A stretch of 64,000 nucleotides of DNA from Oceaniovalibus guishaninsula JLT2003 (GCF_000299575.1 NZ_AMGO01000052.1:172771-236770); one strand, 5' to 3'; shown: positions 18,587-27,109, counted from the stretch's first letter. Numbers and translations are program-made. The notes: generated by a model not told the origin, from the sequence alone.

Positions 18587-19215
18587 ACCCGCACCTCGAC
18601 GACCGGCACGTCGGGAATCTCGCCCGCCATGAATGTCGCGACCGAGACGCTCAGCCGGTCGGTGTCGAACCGCACCGGCACGTCGAACTCGAACCCCGCG
18701 GTGATCGCCGCGCCCGCCACCGGCGCGCGCACGAAGGTCACGAAGCCCGTCGCCGGATCGGCGGTGAAATCCGCGCCTTCGGCCTGCGGCACGCCCGCCA
18801 CCGCGACCCTGACGCTGCCCGCGACGGGTTTCGTCACCGGGCGCAGATAATCCGACGCGCCGTCGCCATAGCGTTTCACCAGCCGGAACCGCCGCTCGGT
18901 GCCGTCGCCGGTGCCGATGGCCTGATCGCCCGCGCCCGGCACCGCCCCGCAGCCGCAGGACTTGTGATCGGCCCAGTCCTTCCAGCGGAACCCGTGCAAC
19001 TGCCCGCGCCGCGCCTCGAAGAACGCGACCAGCCGCGCCACGTCGTCCAGCGACCGCAGCCCGCCGCCCGCGTCATAGCGCCTGCGCGAATGGGCCCAGG
19101 GCGTGTTGCGCTCCTCGAACCCGTTGGCCAGCGCCACGATCTCGGTCCGCCGCTCCGGTCCGCCGGCCGAGCCATAGCTCAGCGCGACGGGAAATCTCAC
19201 CTCGTGAAAGGCCAT
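18583..19215 (-). CDS. GTA gp12 distal tail protein (DUF2460)
   Basis: 210 residues. Connects the tail tube to the baseplate. Family marks: MAFHEVRFPVALSYGSAGGP at the N-terminus, the RRRYDAGGGLRSLDDVARLVAFFEARRG helix, HGFRWKDWADHKSCGCG with its Cys-Gly-Cys at 87-89, and RRFRLVKRYGDG. The Shine-Dalgarno AGGAGG lies 7 bases before the ATG, the clearest in the cluster, consistent with the 57-bp gap to gp11 upstream. Its stop overlaps the gp13 start (ATGA). Confidence 0.93.
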   Translation of the reverse strand: MAFHEVRFPVALSYGSAGGPERRTEIVALANGFEERNTPWAHSRRRYDAGGGLRSLDDVARLVAFFEARRGQLHGFRWKDWADHKSCGCGAVPGAGDQAIGTGDGTERRFRLVKRYGDGASDYLRPVTKPVAGSVRVAVAGVPQAEGADFTADPATGFVTFVRAPVAGAAITAGFEFDVPVRFDTDRLSVSVATFMAGEIPDVPVVEVRV

Positions 19216-19272
19216 TGCCGCACCTCCTGTCCGTCATTTCCGGCTCCGCGCATCCCCGCGCCGCCTTTCGCC

Positions 19273-19932
19273 TCAGCGGTTGCGCGATCCGCGCGACAGC
19301 GCGCGGCCCATCTGAGCCGCGATCTGGCTTTGCGACCGGCGGAATCCCTCGACATCCGGGGTCGAGATGTTCATCACCACGTTTACCCCCCCGCCACCGC
19401 CGCCAGCCGCCTGCACGCCCAGCTTGCCGTCGGGGCCGCGCCGCAGCGGCATGATCGCCTCGGGCCCCGCCTCGCCCATCAGGCCGGTGCCGCCGCGCAT
19501 CGGAAACGCCACCGGCCCCGACACCACGCCGCCCGTGGCAAAGGGCATCACCCGCCCCTGCGCGAACGACCCGCCCTTGGCGAACGGCGTCAGCGCCCCC
19601 ATCACCCCCTCGACCCCCTGGCTCAGCAGCCCGCCCAGGCCTTTGCTCACCGGCCCCATCGCGGCCTTGTAGGCGGCGCCGATCATCGACTGCGCCACGC
19701 CCTTCATCGCATCGCTCAGCTTCATGCCGTCGAAGATCAGCCCCTCCAACGACGCCTTCAGCCCCCGTCGGATGCCGTTGCTCAGCGCGCCGACCTCGCG
19801 GCCGGTGGCGCTGGCGCTCGATTGCATGGCGCGCAATTCGCCGTCGAAGGCGGCCAGCACCGCGCGCGCGCCGCCAAGGCTCTGCTCGAGCTGCACCAGA
19901 TCGTCGTCCAGCGCCTCAATCTCGCGGTCCAT
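19273..19932 (-). CDS. GTA gp11 tail tape measure protein
   Basis: 219 residues. Sets tail length. It begins with a predicted coiled coil (about 1-45: EIEALDDDLVQLEQSLGGARAVL), then a helical stretch ending in SIGKxx-like glycine repeats (PVSKGLGGLLSQGVEGVMGAL) and the GTA-typical glycine-rich region FAKGGSFAQGRVMPFATGGVVSGP, MGEAGPEAIMPLRRG. The very short length compared with tape measures of most siphophages is a feature of GTAs with short tails. It overlaps the gp10.1 stop region by 17 bp. Confidence 0.9.
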   Translation of the reverse strand: MDREIEALDDDLVQLEQSLGGARAVLAAFDGELRAMQSSASATGREVGALSNGIRRGLKASLEGLIFDGMKLSDAMKGVAQSMIGAAYKAAMGPVSKGLGGLLSQGVEGVMGALTPFAKGGSFAQGRVMPFATGGVVSGPVAFPMRGGTGLMGEAGPEAIMPLRRGPDGKLGVQAAGGGGGGVNVVMNISTPDVEGFRRSQSQIAAQMGRALSRGSRNR

Positions 19933-20137
19933 CCTCGTCCTCCGTGCAGGTCTCGAAATCGGGAAACGCCGCCGACAGCTCGGCCAGCCGGTCGCGTCCC
20001 AGGGGGGCGGCCGCGATGCCGCTCCCCAGCATCAGCCGCAGCTCCATCGGCGTCAGCGCCCAGAACTCCGCCGGGCGTAGCCCCAGCCCGCCGATCCCGG
20101 CGCGCATCAGGGCGGGCCAGTCGAACCGCGCGCTCAT
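19916..20137 (-). CDS. GTA small tail assembly chaperone-like protein (gp10.1)
   Basis: 73 residues. Sequence FDWPALMRAGIGGLGLRPAEFWALTPMELRLML is characteristic of the short phage tail assembly chaperone family found just upstream of the GTA tape measure gene. The last third is acidic (ETCTEDEDGPRD). Its start overlaps gp10 (ATGA) and its end overlaps gp11 by 17 bp, so it may be translated coupled to both. In other siphophages a chaperone pair in this position is made by a frameshift; here the two proteins are separate genes with separate starts. Confidence 0.88.
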   Translation of the reverse strand: MSARFDWPALMRAGIGGLGLRPAEFWALTPMELRLMLGSGIAAAPLGRDRLAELSAAFPDFETCTEDEDGPRD

Positions 20138-20451
20138 TCGGCCGGGGCGAAGGCGCGCACCAGCAGCCGTGCCGCCACCCGCGCGGCCTCGGCCGGGCCG
20201 CCGCCGATCTCGGCGGTCAGCAGGTCGGCGGCCGTGCCCCGCCAGCCGCCGCCGCGCAGACCGGCCGCGACCAGCGCCAGCACGTCGCGCGCCGAATGGC
20301 GGCCGGTCTCGAACCGCTCGACCAGCTCGACCAGCGTGCCGGTGCCCAGGGCCGCCTCCAGCTCGGCCAGCGCGCCCAGCGTCAGCCGCGCCGTCAGCAC
20401 CTCGCCGTTCAAGGTCAGCGCGACCTCTCCGGCCCAGGGGTTCGCGCTCAT
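20134..20451 (-). CDS. GTA gp10 tail assembly protein
   Basis: 105 residues. Family marks are MSANPWAGEVALTLNGEVL at the N-terminus, LTLGALAELEAALG, the helical LVERFETGRHSARDVLALVAAGLRGGG and a short C-terminal helix. This is the GTA gp10 family, placed between the tail tube protein and the tape measure, the position of tail assembly chaperones in siphophages. Role by position; ATGA overlaps with gp9 and gp10.1. Confidence 0.9.
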   Translation of the reverse strand: MSANPWAGEVALTLNGEVLTARLTLGALAELEAALGTGTLVELVERFETGRHSARDVLALVAAGLRGGGWRGTAADLLTAEIGGGPAEAARVAARLLVRAFAPAE

Positions 20452-20861
20452 AGCGGCGCGAAGCTCAGCGCGCCCGCCGATGCCATCGACATCTCGAACG
20501 TCGCCTCGCCGTCATGCGCGCCCGCATATTCCAGCCCGGTGATCTGGAACGGCCCCTTGACCGTGCCGAAGCCCGGAATGACGATCTGGAACTCGGGCAC
20601 CGCGCCGTCGAAGAAGACGCTGCGCGCCCGCGCATCCGTGCTTGCATCCTTGAAGATGCCCGACCCCGTCAGCGCCGCCGACTTGACGCCGGCACCTCCC
20701 AGCAATTCGCGCCAGCCCCCGGTGCTTTCCAGGCTGGTCACGTCCACGCTCTGCGCGTTGAAGGCCAGCCGCGTCGCGCGCAGCCCCGCCACCGTCTGGA
20801 ACGTGCCGGTGCCGGTCATGTCCATCTTGATCAGAAGATCCCTGCCGTTCTGTGCCGCCAT
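20448..20861 (-). CDS. GTA gp9 major tail tube protein
   Basis: 137 residues, TP901-1-type major tail protein. Builds the hexameric tube of the tail. Marks: GRDLLIKMDMTGTGTFQTVAGLR at the N-terminus, FNAQSVDVTSLES, WRELLGGAGVKSAALTGSGIFKD and the beta-rich FQIVIPGFGTVKGPFQITGLEY. Short ATGA overlap with gp10; a 21-bp gap separates it from gp8 upstream. Confidence 0.94.
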   Translation of the reverse strand: MAAQNGRDLLIKMDMTGTGTFQTVAGLRATRLAFNAQSVDVTSLESTGGWRELLGGAGVKSAALTGSGIFKDASTDARARSVFFDGAVPEFQIVIPGFGTVKGPFQITGLEYAGAHDGEATFEMSMASAGALSFAPL

Positions 20862-20882
20862 GTCGCCTGCTCCCGTATCCTG

Positions 20883-21293
20883 TCACTCGTCCATCACCTG
20901 CGCCCGAAAGCGCAGCTCGATCTCGCGCGCGGCACCGCCGCCGATCCGCCGGGCGCGCGCCCGCACGAACCACAGCCCCGCGATCCGTCCCCGCGGCAGG
21001 GGCGGCAATCCCGCCAGCAGCGCGTCGCAGATCGCCGCCGCCGCCTGCTTGGCCTGCCGGAAACCCGCCGCGTCGCTGACCACCCGCAGCGTGAAGTCGT
21101 GCCGCGCGCCGCCCGCGTCCTTGCAGCCCCGTTCGCGCACGTCCTCGTCGCCCAGCGTCACGTAAAGGCCGGGCACCGGGCCGGGCGGCACCGCGTCGTG
21201 GATCGCCCCGCCGGTCAGCGCCGCCACTGCCGGATCGGCCCTCAACGCCTGGAACACCGCCGCCTGAAGGGGGGCCGCCATCGCATAGGTCAT
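20883..21293 (-). CDS. GTA gp8 tail terminator (DUF3168)
   Basis: 136 residues. DUF3168 proteins cap the tail and join it to the head; structural work on the Rhodobacter GTA assigned gp8 as tail terminator. Marks: LQAAVFQALRADPAVAAL, GLYVTLGDEDVRERGCKDAGGARHDFTLRV and the final IELRFRAQVMDE. The start ATG 21291-21293 overlaps the gp7 stop (ATGA); a longer frame upstream is gp7 in another frame. A second ATG four codons in is possible. Confidence 0.92.
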   Translation of the reverse strand: MTYAMAAPLQAAVFQALRADPAVAALTGGAIHDAVPPGPVPGLYVTLGDEDVRERGCKDAGGARHDFTLRVVSDAAGFRQAKQAAAAICDALLAGLPPLPRGRIAGLWFVRARARRIGGGAAREIELRFRAQVMDE

Positions 21294-21628
21294 GCCGCCA
21301 CCTCCTCCTCGGCCAGGCAGGTCAGATAGCGGCCGGCGGGATCCGCCTCGCTCACCGCGTCGATGCGAAAGGCCCGCGCCCCGTCGCGGAACCGCTGGCC
21401 CGGCACCGGGCGGCGCGGCGATCCCTGCGGCGCGCCGCGCACCGTGATGCGCAGCCGCGTCCGGCCCAGCGCGATGCCGGGGGCCTGCCCGTCGCCGCCG
21501 CCCCGCAGCCGGACGTCCGCCCAAAGCACGCCCAGCGCCTCCCATGTCTCGACATGGCCGCCCGCGCCGTCCGCCGCCCCGAAGGGCGCCTCCAGCACCA
21601 GGGGCCGCGTCAGCGCCACGTCGCGCAT
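21290..21628 (-). CDS. GTA gp7 head-tail stopper/adaptor
   Basis: 112 residues, phage head-tail joining protein (SPP1 gp16-like). Beta-rich core with HVETWEALGVLWADVRLRGGG, RTRLRITVRGAP and QRFRDGARAFRIDAVSEADPAGRYLTC, which is the typical sequence pattern of the GTA gp7 family. TGATG overlap with gp6 upstream and ATGA with gp8 downstream. Confidence 0.92.
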   Translation of the reverse strand: MRDVALTRPLVLEAPFGAADGAGGHVETWEALGVLWADVRLRGGGDGQAPGIALGRTRLRITVRGAPQGSPRRPVPGQRFRDGARAFRIDAVSEADPAGRYLTCLAEEEVAA

Positions 21629-22209
21629 CACACAAGCCCCCCCCAGATGCGGACCGGCCGCCAGGGCGCCAGCAGCGCCGCGACCGATCCGGGCAGCCCG
21701 TCGGCGCCCGCCCGCTCCTCGTAGATGGCGGCGGCCAGCGTCAGCGCGGCCAGCGCCAGATCGCCCGGCACGTCCGACCAGTCCGGCCCGAACCCAGCGA
21801 CGAAGGCGATCTCGGCCCGCCCGCCCACCGGAATCCCCGGCAGCACGAAGCCGCGCGCCGCGATGCAGGGCCGCGCATGGTCCCGCTCGACGTGATAGCG
21901 GGCGGGATCCACCGTCTCGACCGCGCCCCCGACATCGACGATGCGCAAGGCCGTCACCGCCTCCAGCGGGGCGCGCATCAGCGACTGGCGCCCCAGATCG
22001 CGCCAGGCCGCCAGATGCTGCACGAATCCGCGCCGCACCAGCGCCCGCGCCGTCTGCGCCTCGATCCGGGCGAGGGCGGCGCGCAGGCACGCCTCCAGCA
22101 CGCCGTCCTGCACGCCGTCGTCGGCGAAACCGCTGCCCAGCCGCAGATGGGCGCGCAGCGGCCCGATCGGCAGTGCGGCCTGCGGCACGTTGTCTTCCGT
22201 CAGATACAT
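21628..22209 (-). CDS. GTA gp6 head-tail connector (adaptor)
   Basis: 193 residues. Phage gp6-like head-tail connector that sits under the portal. The start at ATG 22207-22209 has AGGAGG 5 bases upstream; the frame is open further but lacks a ribosome site. Marks are LPIGPLRAHLRLGSGFADDG near the N-terminus, a helix rich in alanine (LEACLRAALARIEAQTARAL), RAPLEAVTALRIVDVGG and FVAGFGPDWSDVPGDLALAALTLAAAIYE. The 163 bp between this gene and gp5 contains no gene I can support, only GC-rich dyads. Confidence 0.92.
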   Translation of the reverse strand: MYLTEDNVPQAALPIGPLRAHLRLGSGFADDGVQDGVLEACLRAALARIEAQTARALVRRGFVQHLAAWRDLGRQSLMRAPLEAVTALRIVDVGGAVETVDPARYHVERDHARPCIAARGFVLPGIPVGGRAEIAFVAGFGPDWSDVPGDLALAALTLAAAIYEERAGADGLPGSVAALLAPWRPVRIWGGLV

Positions 22210-22372
22210 TCGGTCCTCCTGTCCTTGGATCCGCACCGCCCCGGCATCCCCGGATCCGGTGACGGGCACGCGCCCCCCGCCTCGCTCGGACGGAGGTGTA
22301 GCTGGACGATTAGGGGCCACGCGCGCCCGCCGGACGCCCGCCCGCGATGCGCGGAACGGACGCCCCCCGGCC

Positions 22373-23566
22373 CTAGCTGGCCGAGAACTTCATCAGCTTG
22401 ATCGCCGCGAAGTCGCTGACATCGCCGCCGACGCGCTTGGTGGCATAGAACAGGACATGCGGCTTGGCGCTGAACGGATCGCGCAGGATGCGCAGGTCGG
22501 GCCGCTCGGCCACGGTATAGCCGGCGCGGAAGTCGCCGAAGGCGATGGCCAGCGCGCCGCCCGCGATGTCGGGCATGTCCTCGGCGATCAGCACGCCATA
22601 GCCCATCAGGCGCGCGGGTTCGCCCGCCGCCAGCCCGTCCGACCACAGGAACCGGCCGTCCGCGTCCTTCAGCTTGCGCACCACGCCCGCGGTCTTCGAG
22701 TTCATCACGAAGGTCGCATTAGCGCGGTATCGGGCGCCCAGCGCATAGACCAGATCGACAATGGCATCGGCGCTGGCGAAGCTGCCGTTGGCGCCGCTCG
22801 GAACATAGCCCAGCTTGCCCCAGGCCCAGCTCGCATTGGCGACGTTGGGATGCGCCAGGAACCCCTTGGGCTTGTCCGCGCCGTTGCCCTTGACGAACGC
22901 CTCGGCCTCGGCGCGGGCGAACTTGTCGGCGATGCGGTTGGCCAGCCACCCTTCCATGTCGAAGGCCGCGTCGTCCAGCAGGCGCTGGCTGGCCTTGGGC
23001 ATGGCGTTCAGCTCGTGCAGCGGGATGACGATGCGGTCGAAGACCGGCGTGCCCGTCTCGGCCTGCGGCCCGGTCTCGCTGCCCCAGCCCGCACCCATAT
23101 CGGTCGTGTCCACCAGCACGTCGAACGACGTGGCCTCGACATTGACGACATTGGCGACCGACCGGATCGACGCGCTGGAATAAAGCACGGCGCGGATCGT
23201 CTCGCTGGTCTGGCGGTCCACCAGGAACCCGCCATCGCCCGCGACGGCGGTGCTCATCGCCTTGCCCTCGGGCTCCAGCCCGCGGAACCCCTCGTCGTCG
23301 CCCGACCGCACATAGGCGGCGAACGCCTTGGCGTGCGGCACCTCCACCTCGGCGGCGGCGGCAAGTGCGGGGCGCCTGCCCGCGATCATCGTCTTACGGT
23401 CCAGCATGGTCATCCGCTCCTCGTGCTGTTGCATCTTCGTCTCGATCCCCTGGCGAAAGCCCTTCAGCTCGCCGACGAACTCGGCCAGCGCGGCCTTCAT
23501 TTCGCCCTGGGCGTCGGGCGCACCTTCCCCGTCCGCCCGGTTCGTCCCGGTCGCATCCATCGCCAT
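22373..23566 (-). CDS. GTA gp5 major capsid protein (HK97 fold)
   Basis: 397 residues. Forms the head shell. An N-terminal scaffold-like helical part (about 1-75) is predicted to be removed by gp4; the mature capsid should begin around the VEVPHAKAFAAYVRSG segment. HK97-fold features follow: GGFLVDRQTSETIRAVLYSSASIRSVANVV, WGSETGPQAETGTPVFDRIVIPLHELNAMPKASQRLLDD, FVKGNGADKPKGFL, MGYGVLIAEDMPDIAGGALAIAFGDFRAGY and the C-terminal KPHVLFYATKRVGGDV. An alternative ATG two codons downstream fits as well. Confidence 0.96.
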   Translation of the reverse strand: MAMDATGTNRADGEGAPDAQGEMKAALAEFVGELKGFRQGIETKMQQHEERMTMLDRKTMIAGRRPALAAAAEVEVPHAKAFAAYVRSGDDEGFRGLEPEGKAMSTAVAGDGGFLVDRQTSETIRAVLYSSASIRSVANVVNVEATSFDVLVDTTDMGAGWGSETGPQAETGTPVFDRIVIPLHELNAMPKASQRLLDDAAFDMEGWLANRIADKFARAEAEAFVKGNGADKPKGFLAHPNVANASWAWGKLGYVPSGANGSFASADAIVDLVYALGARYRANATFVMNSKTAGVVRKLKDADGRFLWSDGLAAGEPARLMGYGVLIAEDMPDIAGGALAIAFGDFRAGYTVAERPDLRILRDPFSAKPHVLFYATKRVGGDVSDFAAIKLMKFSAS

Positions 23567-23606
23567 CCCTTTCGTTACTTGCCTCTCGTCCTAATCCCGC
23601 CGGGCG

Positions 23607-24158
23607 TCAGCCGCCCGCCAGATCCCGGCCGGCCTGCCGCAGCAGCGCCGCCATCCCGCGCAGGGGATCCGCCCCCTTCGCACCCGCCGAGGCGCCGATC
23701 CGGGCCTCGGGCAGCATCGGGAACGTCACCAGCGACACTTCCCAAAGCTCCAGCTCGTGCAGCACCCGGCGGCCCTGCGCGTCGCGGCTGGCGCGCTTGG
23801 CGCGATACCCGATCGACAGCCCGTCCAGCGCGCCCGCCGCGATCAGCGCCGCCGCCTCGCGGCCCCGCTTGATCTGGGTCAGGATGCGCCCCTTGACCCA
23901 CAGGCCGCGCGCATCCTCGCGCACCTCGTCCCAGACGCCGATGGGCTGCGCGGGATCGTGCTGCCACAGCATCTTGACCCGCCCGCCGCGCGCCGAAAGC
24001 GCTGCCAGCGTCGCCGCATAGGCCCCCGCCGCCACCACATCGCGGCCCTGATCGGCCACCCCGAACAGCGACGCATATCCCGCCACGCCGGTGCCCTGTT
24101 CGTCCTCGATCACGCGCAGCGCCTCGCCGGCGCCGCAATATTTCCGTTCCAGTTCCAT
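23607..24158 (-). CDS. GTA gp4 prohead protease (HK97 family)
   Basis: 183 residues. Serine protease that matures the capsid precursor. The catalytic histidine is His67 in KMLWQHDPAQPIG and the nucleophile is Ser115 in ALDGLSIGYRAK; LWEVSLVTFPML is the usual third motif. I chose ATG 24156-24158 because GAGGGAG lies 5 bases upstream and MELERKYCGAGEAL fits the family N-terminus; GTG/ATG codons further up are in frame but lack this. Only 75 bp separate it from gp3, so the small head-formation gene g3.5 known from R. capsulatus is not here. Confidence 0.93.
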   Translation of the reverse strand: MELERKYCGAGEALRVIEDEQGTGVAGYASLFGVADQGRDVVAAGAYAATLAALSARGGRVKMLWQHDPAQPIGVWDEVREDARGLWVKGRILTQIKRGREAAALIAAGALDGLSIGYRAKRASRDAQGRRVLHELELWEVSLVTFPMLPEARIGASAGAKGADPLRGMAALLRQAGRDLAGG

Positions 24159-24233
24159 CGCCCACTCCCTCGGGATCGCCTCACCGGGGGGACGGCCCCG
24201 CATTGCGCCGCCCCCCGCCTGCACCGCCGCGGA

Positions 24234-25394
24234 TCAGCCCCTTGCGGGCAGTCCCAGCAGCGCGCGCTTCTCGTCGTCCGACAGGAAGGCCGCGTCGGCC
24301 ACGCGCCGCCACTGCGCCTCGCGCTCGACCCCCAGGGCGGGCACCAGATCCAGATCGACGCGCAGATCCAGATCCGTGCCGGCGAAGGTGCCCAGCCAAT
24401 GCGCCAGCGCCGCCACCACGCGCCCCGCCATCGGCAGCACCGTCAGCCGATAGAAGGCTCGGTTCGCCTCGGCGTAATTGGCATAGGTGGCGTCGCCCGG
24501 TATCCCCAGCAGCATCGGCGGCACCCCGAAGGCCAGCGCGATCTCGCGCGCCGCCGCCTCCTTGGTTTTCTGGAACTCCATGTCCGAGGGCGAGAATCCC
24601 ATCGGCTTCCAGTCCAGCCCCCCTTCCAGCAACATCGGCCGCCCGGCATTGCGCGCGCCCTGGTGATGCGCCTCCATCTCGGCCACCAGGCGGTCGTGCT
24701 GCTCGGGCGTCAGAACGCCGTCGCCGCCCTGGAACACGATCGCCCCCGAAGGCCGCGCCGCATTGTCCAGCAGCGCCCTGCTCCACCGCGACGCGGAATT
24801 GTGGACGTCCATCGCCGCCGCCGCCGCCTGCATCGGGCTCAGCCCGTAATGATCGTCCAGCGGATGAAAGCTGCGGACGTGACAAACCGGCGACAGCCCG
24901 TCGATGACGGCGAAACGATGCGCCCGCCCGCCGACACTGTAGTCATAGCCGACCGGCCAGCCATCCGCCCCCGGCACCACCGACATGCGGTCCGACCGCA
25001 GCACGTGCAGTTCCGCCGGCAGCCCGTCCTCGAACCCCACCGCCTCGACATAGCCGTCGCCCGACAGCAAAAGCTGCCCGTAAAGCGCCTCCAGCATCTC
25101 GGCGCGGCCCTGCCCGCCATTGGGCCGCGCGATCAGGCCCAGCGCGGGATGCGTCTCGACCCGCTCGCCGCGCTCGGTCAGCACCAGCGGCAGCGCCGCC
25201 GCCGCCTCGGCCAGCATCTTCACGCAGCGGAATCCGATGGGATTGCCCTGGAATCCGCTGCGCACCAGCGATGCCGTGTCGCGCGGGCTGAACGCCACCC
25301 GGCCCGACCCGCCATAGACGATCCCCGGCAGCGCCACGCGCCCCGCGGCGCTGGCCTTGCCCTGCATCGTGGCCTTCTTTCCAAATCCCAGCAT
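24234..25394 (-). CDS. GTA gp3 portal protein
   Basis: 386 residues, HK97-type portal that forms the dodecameric DNA gate. Marks: GFQGNPIGFRCVKMLAEAAAALPL, HPALGLIARPNGGQGRAEMLEALYGQLLLSGDGYVEAV, VCHVRSFHPLDDHYGLSPMQAAAAAMDVHN, FQKTKEAAAREIALAFGVPPMLLGIPGDATYANYAEANRAFY (contains the conserved PPMLLG and ANYAE). Start ATG 25392-25394 after a GGGGGA stretch. 34 bp separate it from the terminase gene. Confidence 0.95.
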   Translation of the reverse strand: MLGFGKKATMQGKASAAGRVALPGIVYGGSGRVAFSPRDTASLVRSGFQGNPIGFRCVKMLAEAAAALPLVLTERGERVETHPALGLIARPNGGQGRAEMLEALYGQLLLSGDGYVEAVGFEDGLPAELHVLRSDRMSVVPGADGWPVGYDYSVGGRAHRFAVIDGLSPVCHVRSFHPLDDHYGLSPMQAAAAAMDVHNSASRWSRALLDNAARPSGAIVFQGGDGVLTPEQHDRLVAEMEAHHQGARNAGRPMLLEGGLDWKPMGFSPSDMEFQKTKEAAAREIALAFGVPPMLLGIPGDATYANYAEANRAFYRLTVLPMAGRVVAALAHWLGTFAGTDLDLRVDLDLVPALGVEREAQWRRVADAAFLSDDEKRALLGLPARG

Positions 25395-25428
25395 CACAAT
25401 CCCCCGCCCGATCGTTCCGAATATCCGC

Positions 25429-26775
25429 TCACAGCGACCGCACCCCCGGCCGCGCATCGCGCCGCAGCATCAGCTCGCTCAGCGCCCAGACCAGCGCATC
25501 CACCCGGTCGGGACTGCCCGCGCCCCGGAAACCGCCGACCGCCATCTGGCACATCTGCGCCTCCAGCGCCTGCAACCCGGCCAGATGCCACACCCGGTCC
25601 TGCTCATAGAGTGCGGCCACAGGCTCGGCCCGCGCCACCTTGCCATGCGACGCGTGAACGCCGCGGTAACTGACCGTGCGGTCCACCTGCCGCACGACCT
25701 GCTCGACCAGATCGCCGCCCTGGTTGACCTCGGCCACCAGCCGGTCCGCCCCGTGACGGCGATAGGCCGCGACCGCCGCCTCGGCCCAGGCGGCGGGCGA
25801 CGCGCCCGCCACGCTGGCATCCTCCAGCACGACGCCGCGCCCTTCGGCCGTGACGCCGGCCACCACGATCCCGCAGGCATCGGCCCGCGCCCCGCCCGTC
25901 ACCGGCGGATCGACCGCCACGACCACCCGCCGCAGCCCCGGCGCCGACCGGATGCGGCACAGATCCAGCATTGCACGCGTCCACAGCGCGCCCTCGACAT
26001 CCTCCAGCAGCTCGCCCTCCAGCTCCTGCCGGCCCAGCCGCGTCTGCGCATAGCGCTGCATCACGTCCGCCAGGAAGCTGCCCGCCAGGTTCGCGCGGTT
26101 GGCTTCGGTCGGCGCATGGGTCCGCACCGTGCCCTCCGCCGCCAGCAGCCGCTTGAGCACCTCGACATTGCGCGGCGTCGTCGTCACGCATTGGCGCGGA
26201 TCGTCGCCCAGCCGCAGGCAGAATTGCAGCATGTCCCAAGCCTCCTCGGCCCGCTTCCACTTCGCCAGTTCGTCCACCCAGGCCGCGTCGAATTGCGGCC
26301 CGCGCAACGACTCGGGGTCGTGCCCCGAATGGCAGGTCGCCACCGCGCCGTTGGGCCAGACCAGCCTGCGGCGCGACGCTTCCCAGACCGGGCGCCGATC
26401 GGGCGGCGAACAGGCCAGGATCCCGCTCTCGCCCATCACCATGACCTCGCGCACCTGCTCCAGCGTCTCGCCCACCAGCGCCACCCGCCGCGCCCGGCCC
26501 GGATCGAGGGGGCGCGCCCCCTCGACCATGGACCGCACCCATTCGGCGCCCGCGCGCGTCTTGCCGGCGCCCCGTCCCCCCAGGATCACCCAGGACCGCC
26601 AGTCGCCCTCGGGCGGCATCTGGTGCGGCATCGCCCAGAATTCGAACAGGTAGGGAAGCGCCAGCAGCGCCCCCTCGCTCAGATTGTCCAGGAACTCAGC
26701 CCGCACCGCGCGTGGCGCGCAGGCGATCCAGTCGGCGCGCGATCTCGGTCCGGGCCGCGTCGAAGTCGATGGCAT
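25429..26775 (-). CDS. GTA gp2 large terminase
   Basis: About 448 residues. ATPase/nuclease that packages mostly random host DNA in GTAs. Walker A is GGRGAGKT near residues 66-73, the Walker B region is FDAAWVDELAKWKRAEEAWDM, and the RNase-H-like nuclease begins at VVVAVDPPVTGGARADACG with further acidic residues at LVAEVNQGGD and SPDRVDALVWALSEL. The start is ambiguous because the 5' end overlaps gp1: I chose ATG 26773-26775, which keeps the family-like ADWIACAPRAVRAEFL segment; a GTG at 26706 would drop it. Confidence 0.93.
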   Translation of the reverse strand: MPSTSTRPGPRSRADWIACAPRAVRAEFLDNLSEGALLALPYLFEFWAMPHQMPPEGDWRSWVILGGRGAGKTRAGAEWVRSMVEGARPLDPGRARRVALVGETLEQVREVMVMGESGILACSPPDRRPVWEASRRRLVWPNGAVATCHSGHDPESLRGPQFDAAWVDELAKWKRAEEAWDMLQFCLRLGDDPRQCVTTTPRNVEVLKRLLAAEGTVRTHAPTEANRANLAGSFLADVMQRYAQTRLGRQELEGELLEDVEGALWTRAMLDLCRIRSAPGLRRVVVAVDPPVTGGARADACGIVVAGVTAEGRGVVLEDASVAGASPAAWAEAAVAAYRRHGADRLVAEVNQGGDLVEQVVRQVDRTVSYRGVHASHGKVARAEPVAALYEQDRVWHLAGLQALEAQMCQMAVGGFRGAGSPDRVDALVWALSELMLRRDARPGVRSL

Positions 26776-27025
26776 AGTCGCCGACGATGCCGCGCTGCTT
26801 GCGTCGTAGGTCCTCAACCCGCTTCCTTTCGTCGTAAAGCGTCTGCACCGCCCGCCGATAGGCGGTCAGCACGCGCTTCGTTTCCGTTTCGGGCAGATCG
26901 TCCCGGTCGCGGACGCACTGGATGAGGATTTCCATTTCCCCCAGAACGTCGCGATAATGGATCTCCGCCATTTCCAGCAGCGTCTCGGAATCCCTCTCGT
27001 CGTCCGATAGCCTTGTGACCGTCAT
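26696..27025 (-). CDS. GTA gp1 small terminase
   Basis: 109 residues, highly charged and helical, with a central coiled-coil-like region (LLEMAEIHYRDVLGEMEILIQCVRDRDDLPETETKRVLTAYRRAVQTLYDERKRVEDLRRKQRG). In R. capsulatus gp1 was identified as the TerS that feeds DNA to gp2. Start ATG 27023-27025 (MTVTRLSDDERDSETL); the longer open frame lacks a ribosome site. It is the first gene of the cluster and overlaps gp2 by about 80 bp. The 190 bp before it contain a CtrA-type site. Confidence 0.9.
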   Translation of the reverse strand: MTVTRLSDDERDSETLLEMAEIHYRDVLGEMEILIQCVRDRDDLPETETKRVLTAYRRAVQTLYDERKRVEDLRRKQRGIVGDYAIDFDAARTEIARRLDRLRATRGAG

Positions 27026-27109
27026 GCCTGCCCCACCCCCAGTTTGGCCTCCGGTCGAGAGAAGCGTCCGAAACCCGTCCGCCCCTTCCAGCACCGCCAA
27101 CACTAGCCT

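Noticed and set aside
22210..22372. Extra small gene between GTA connector and capsid genes
   Set aside because: No frame with a ribosome site and plausible composition; only GC-rich dyads without U-run.
13375..27025. Prophage
   Set aside because: No integrase, repressor, replication or lysis gene in the cluster; gene families and order are those of GTAs and composition matches the host.
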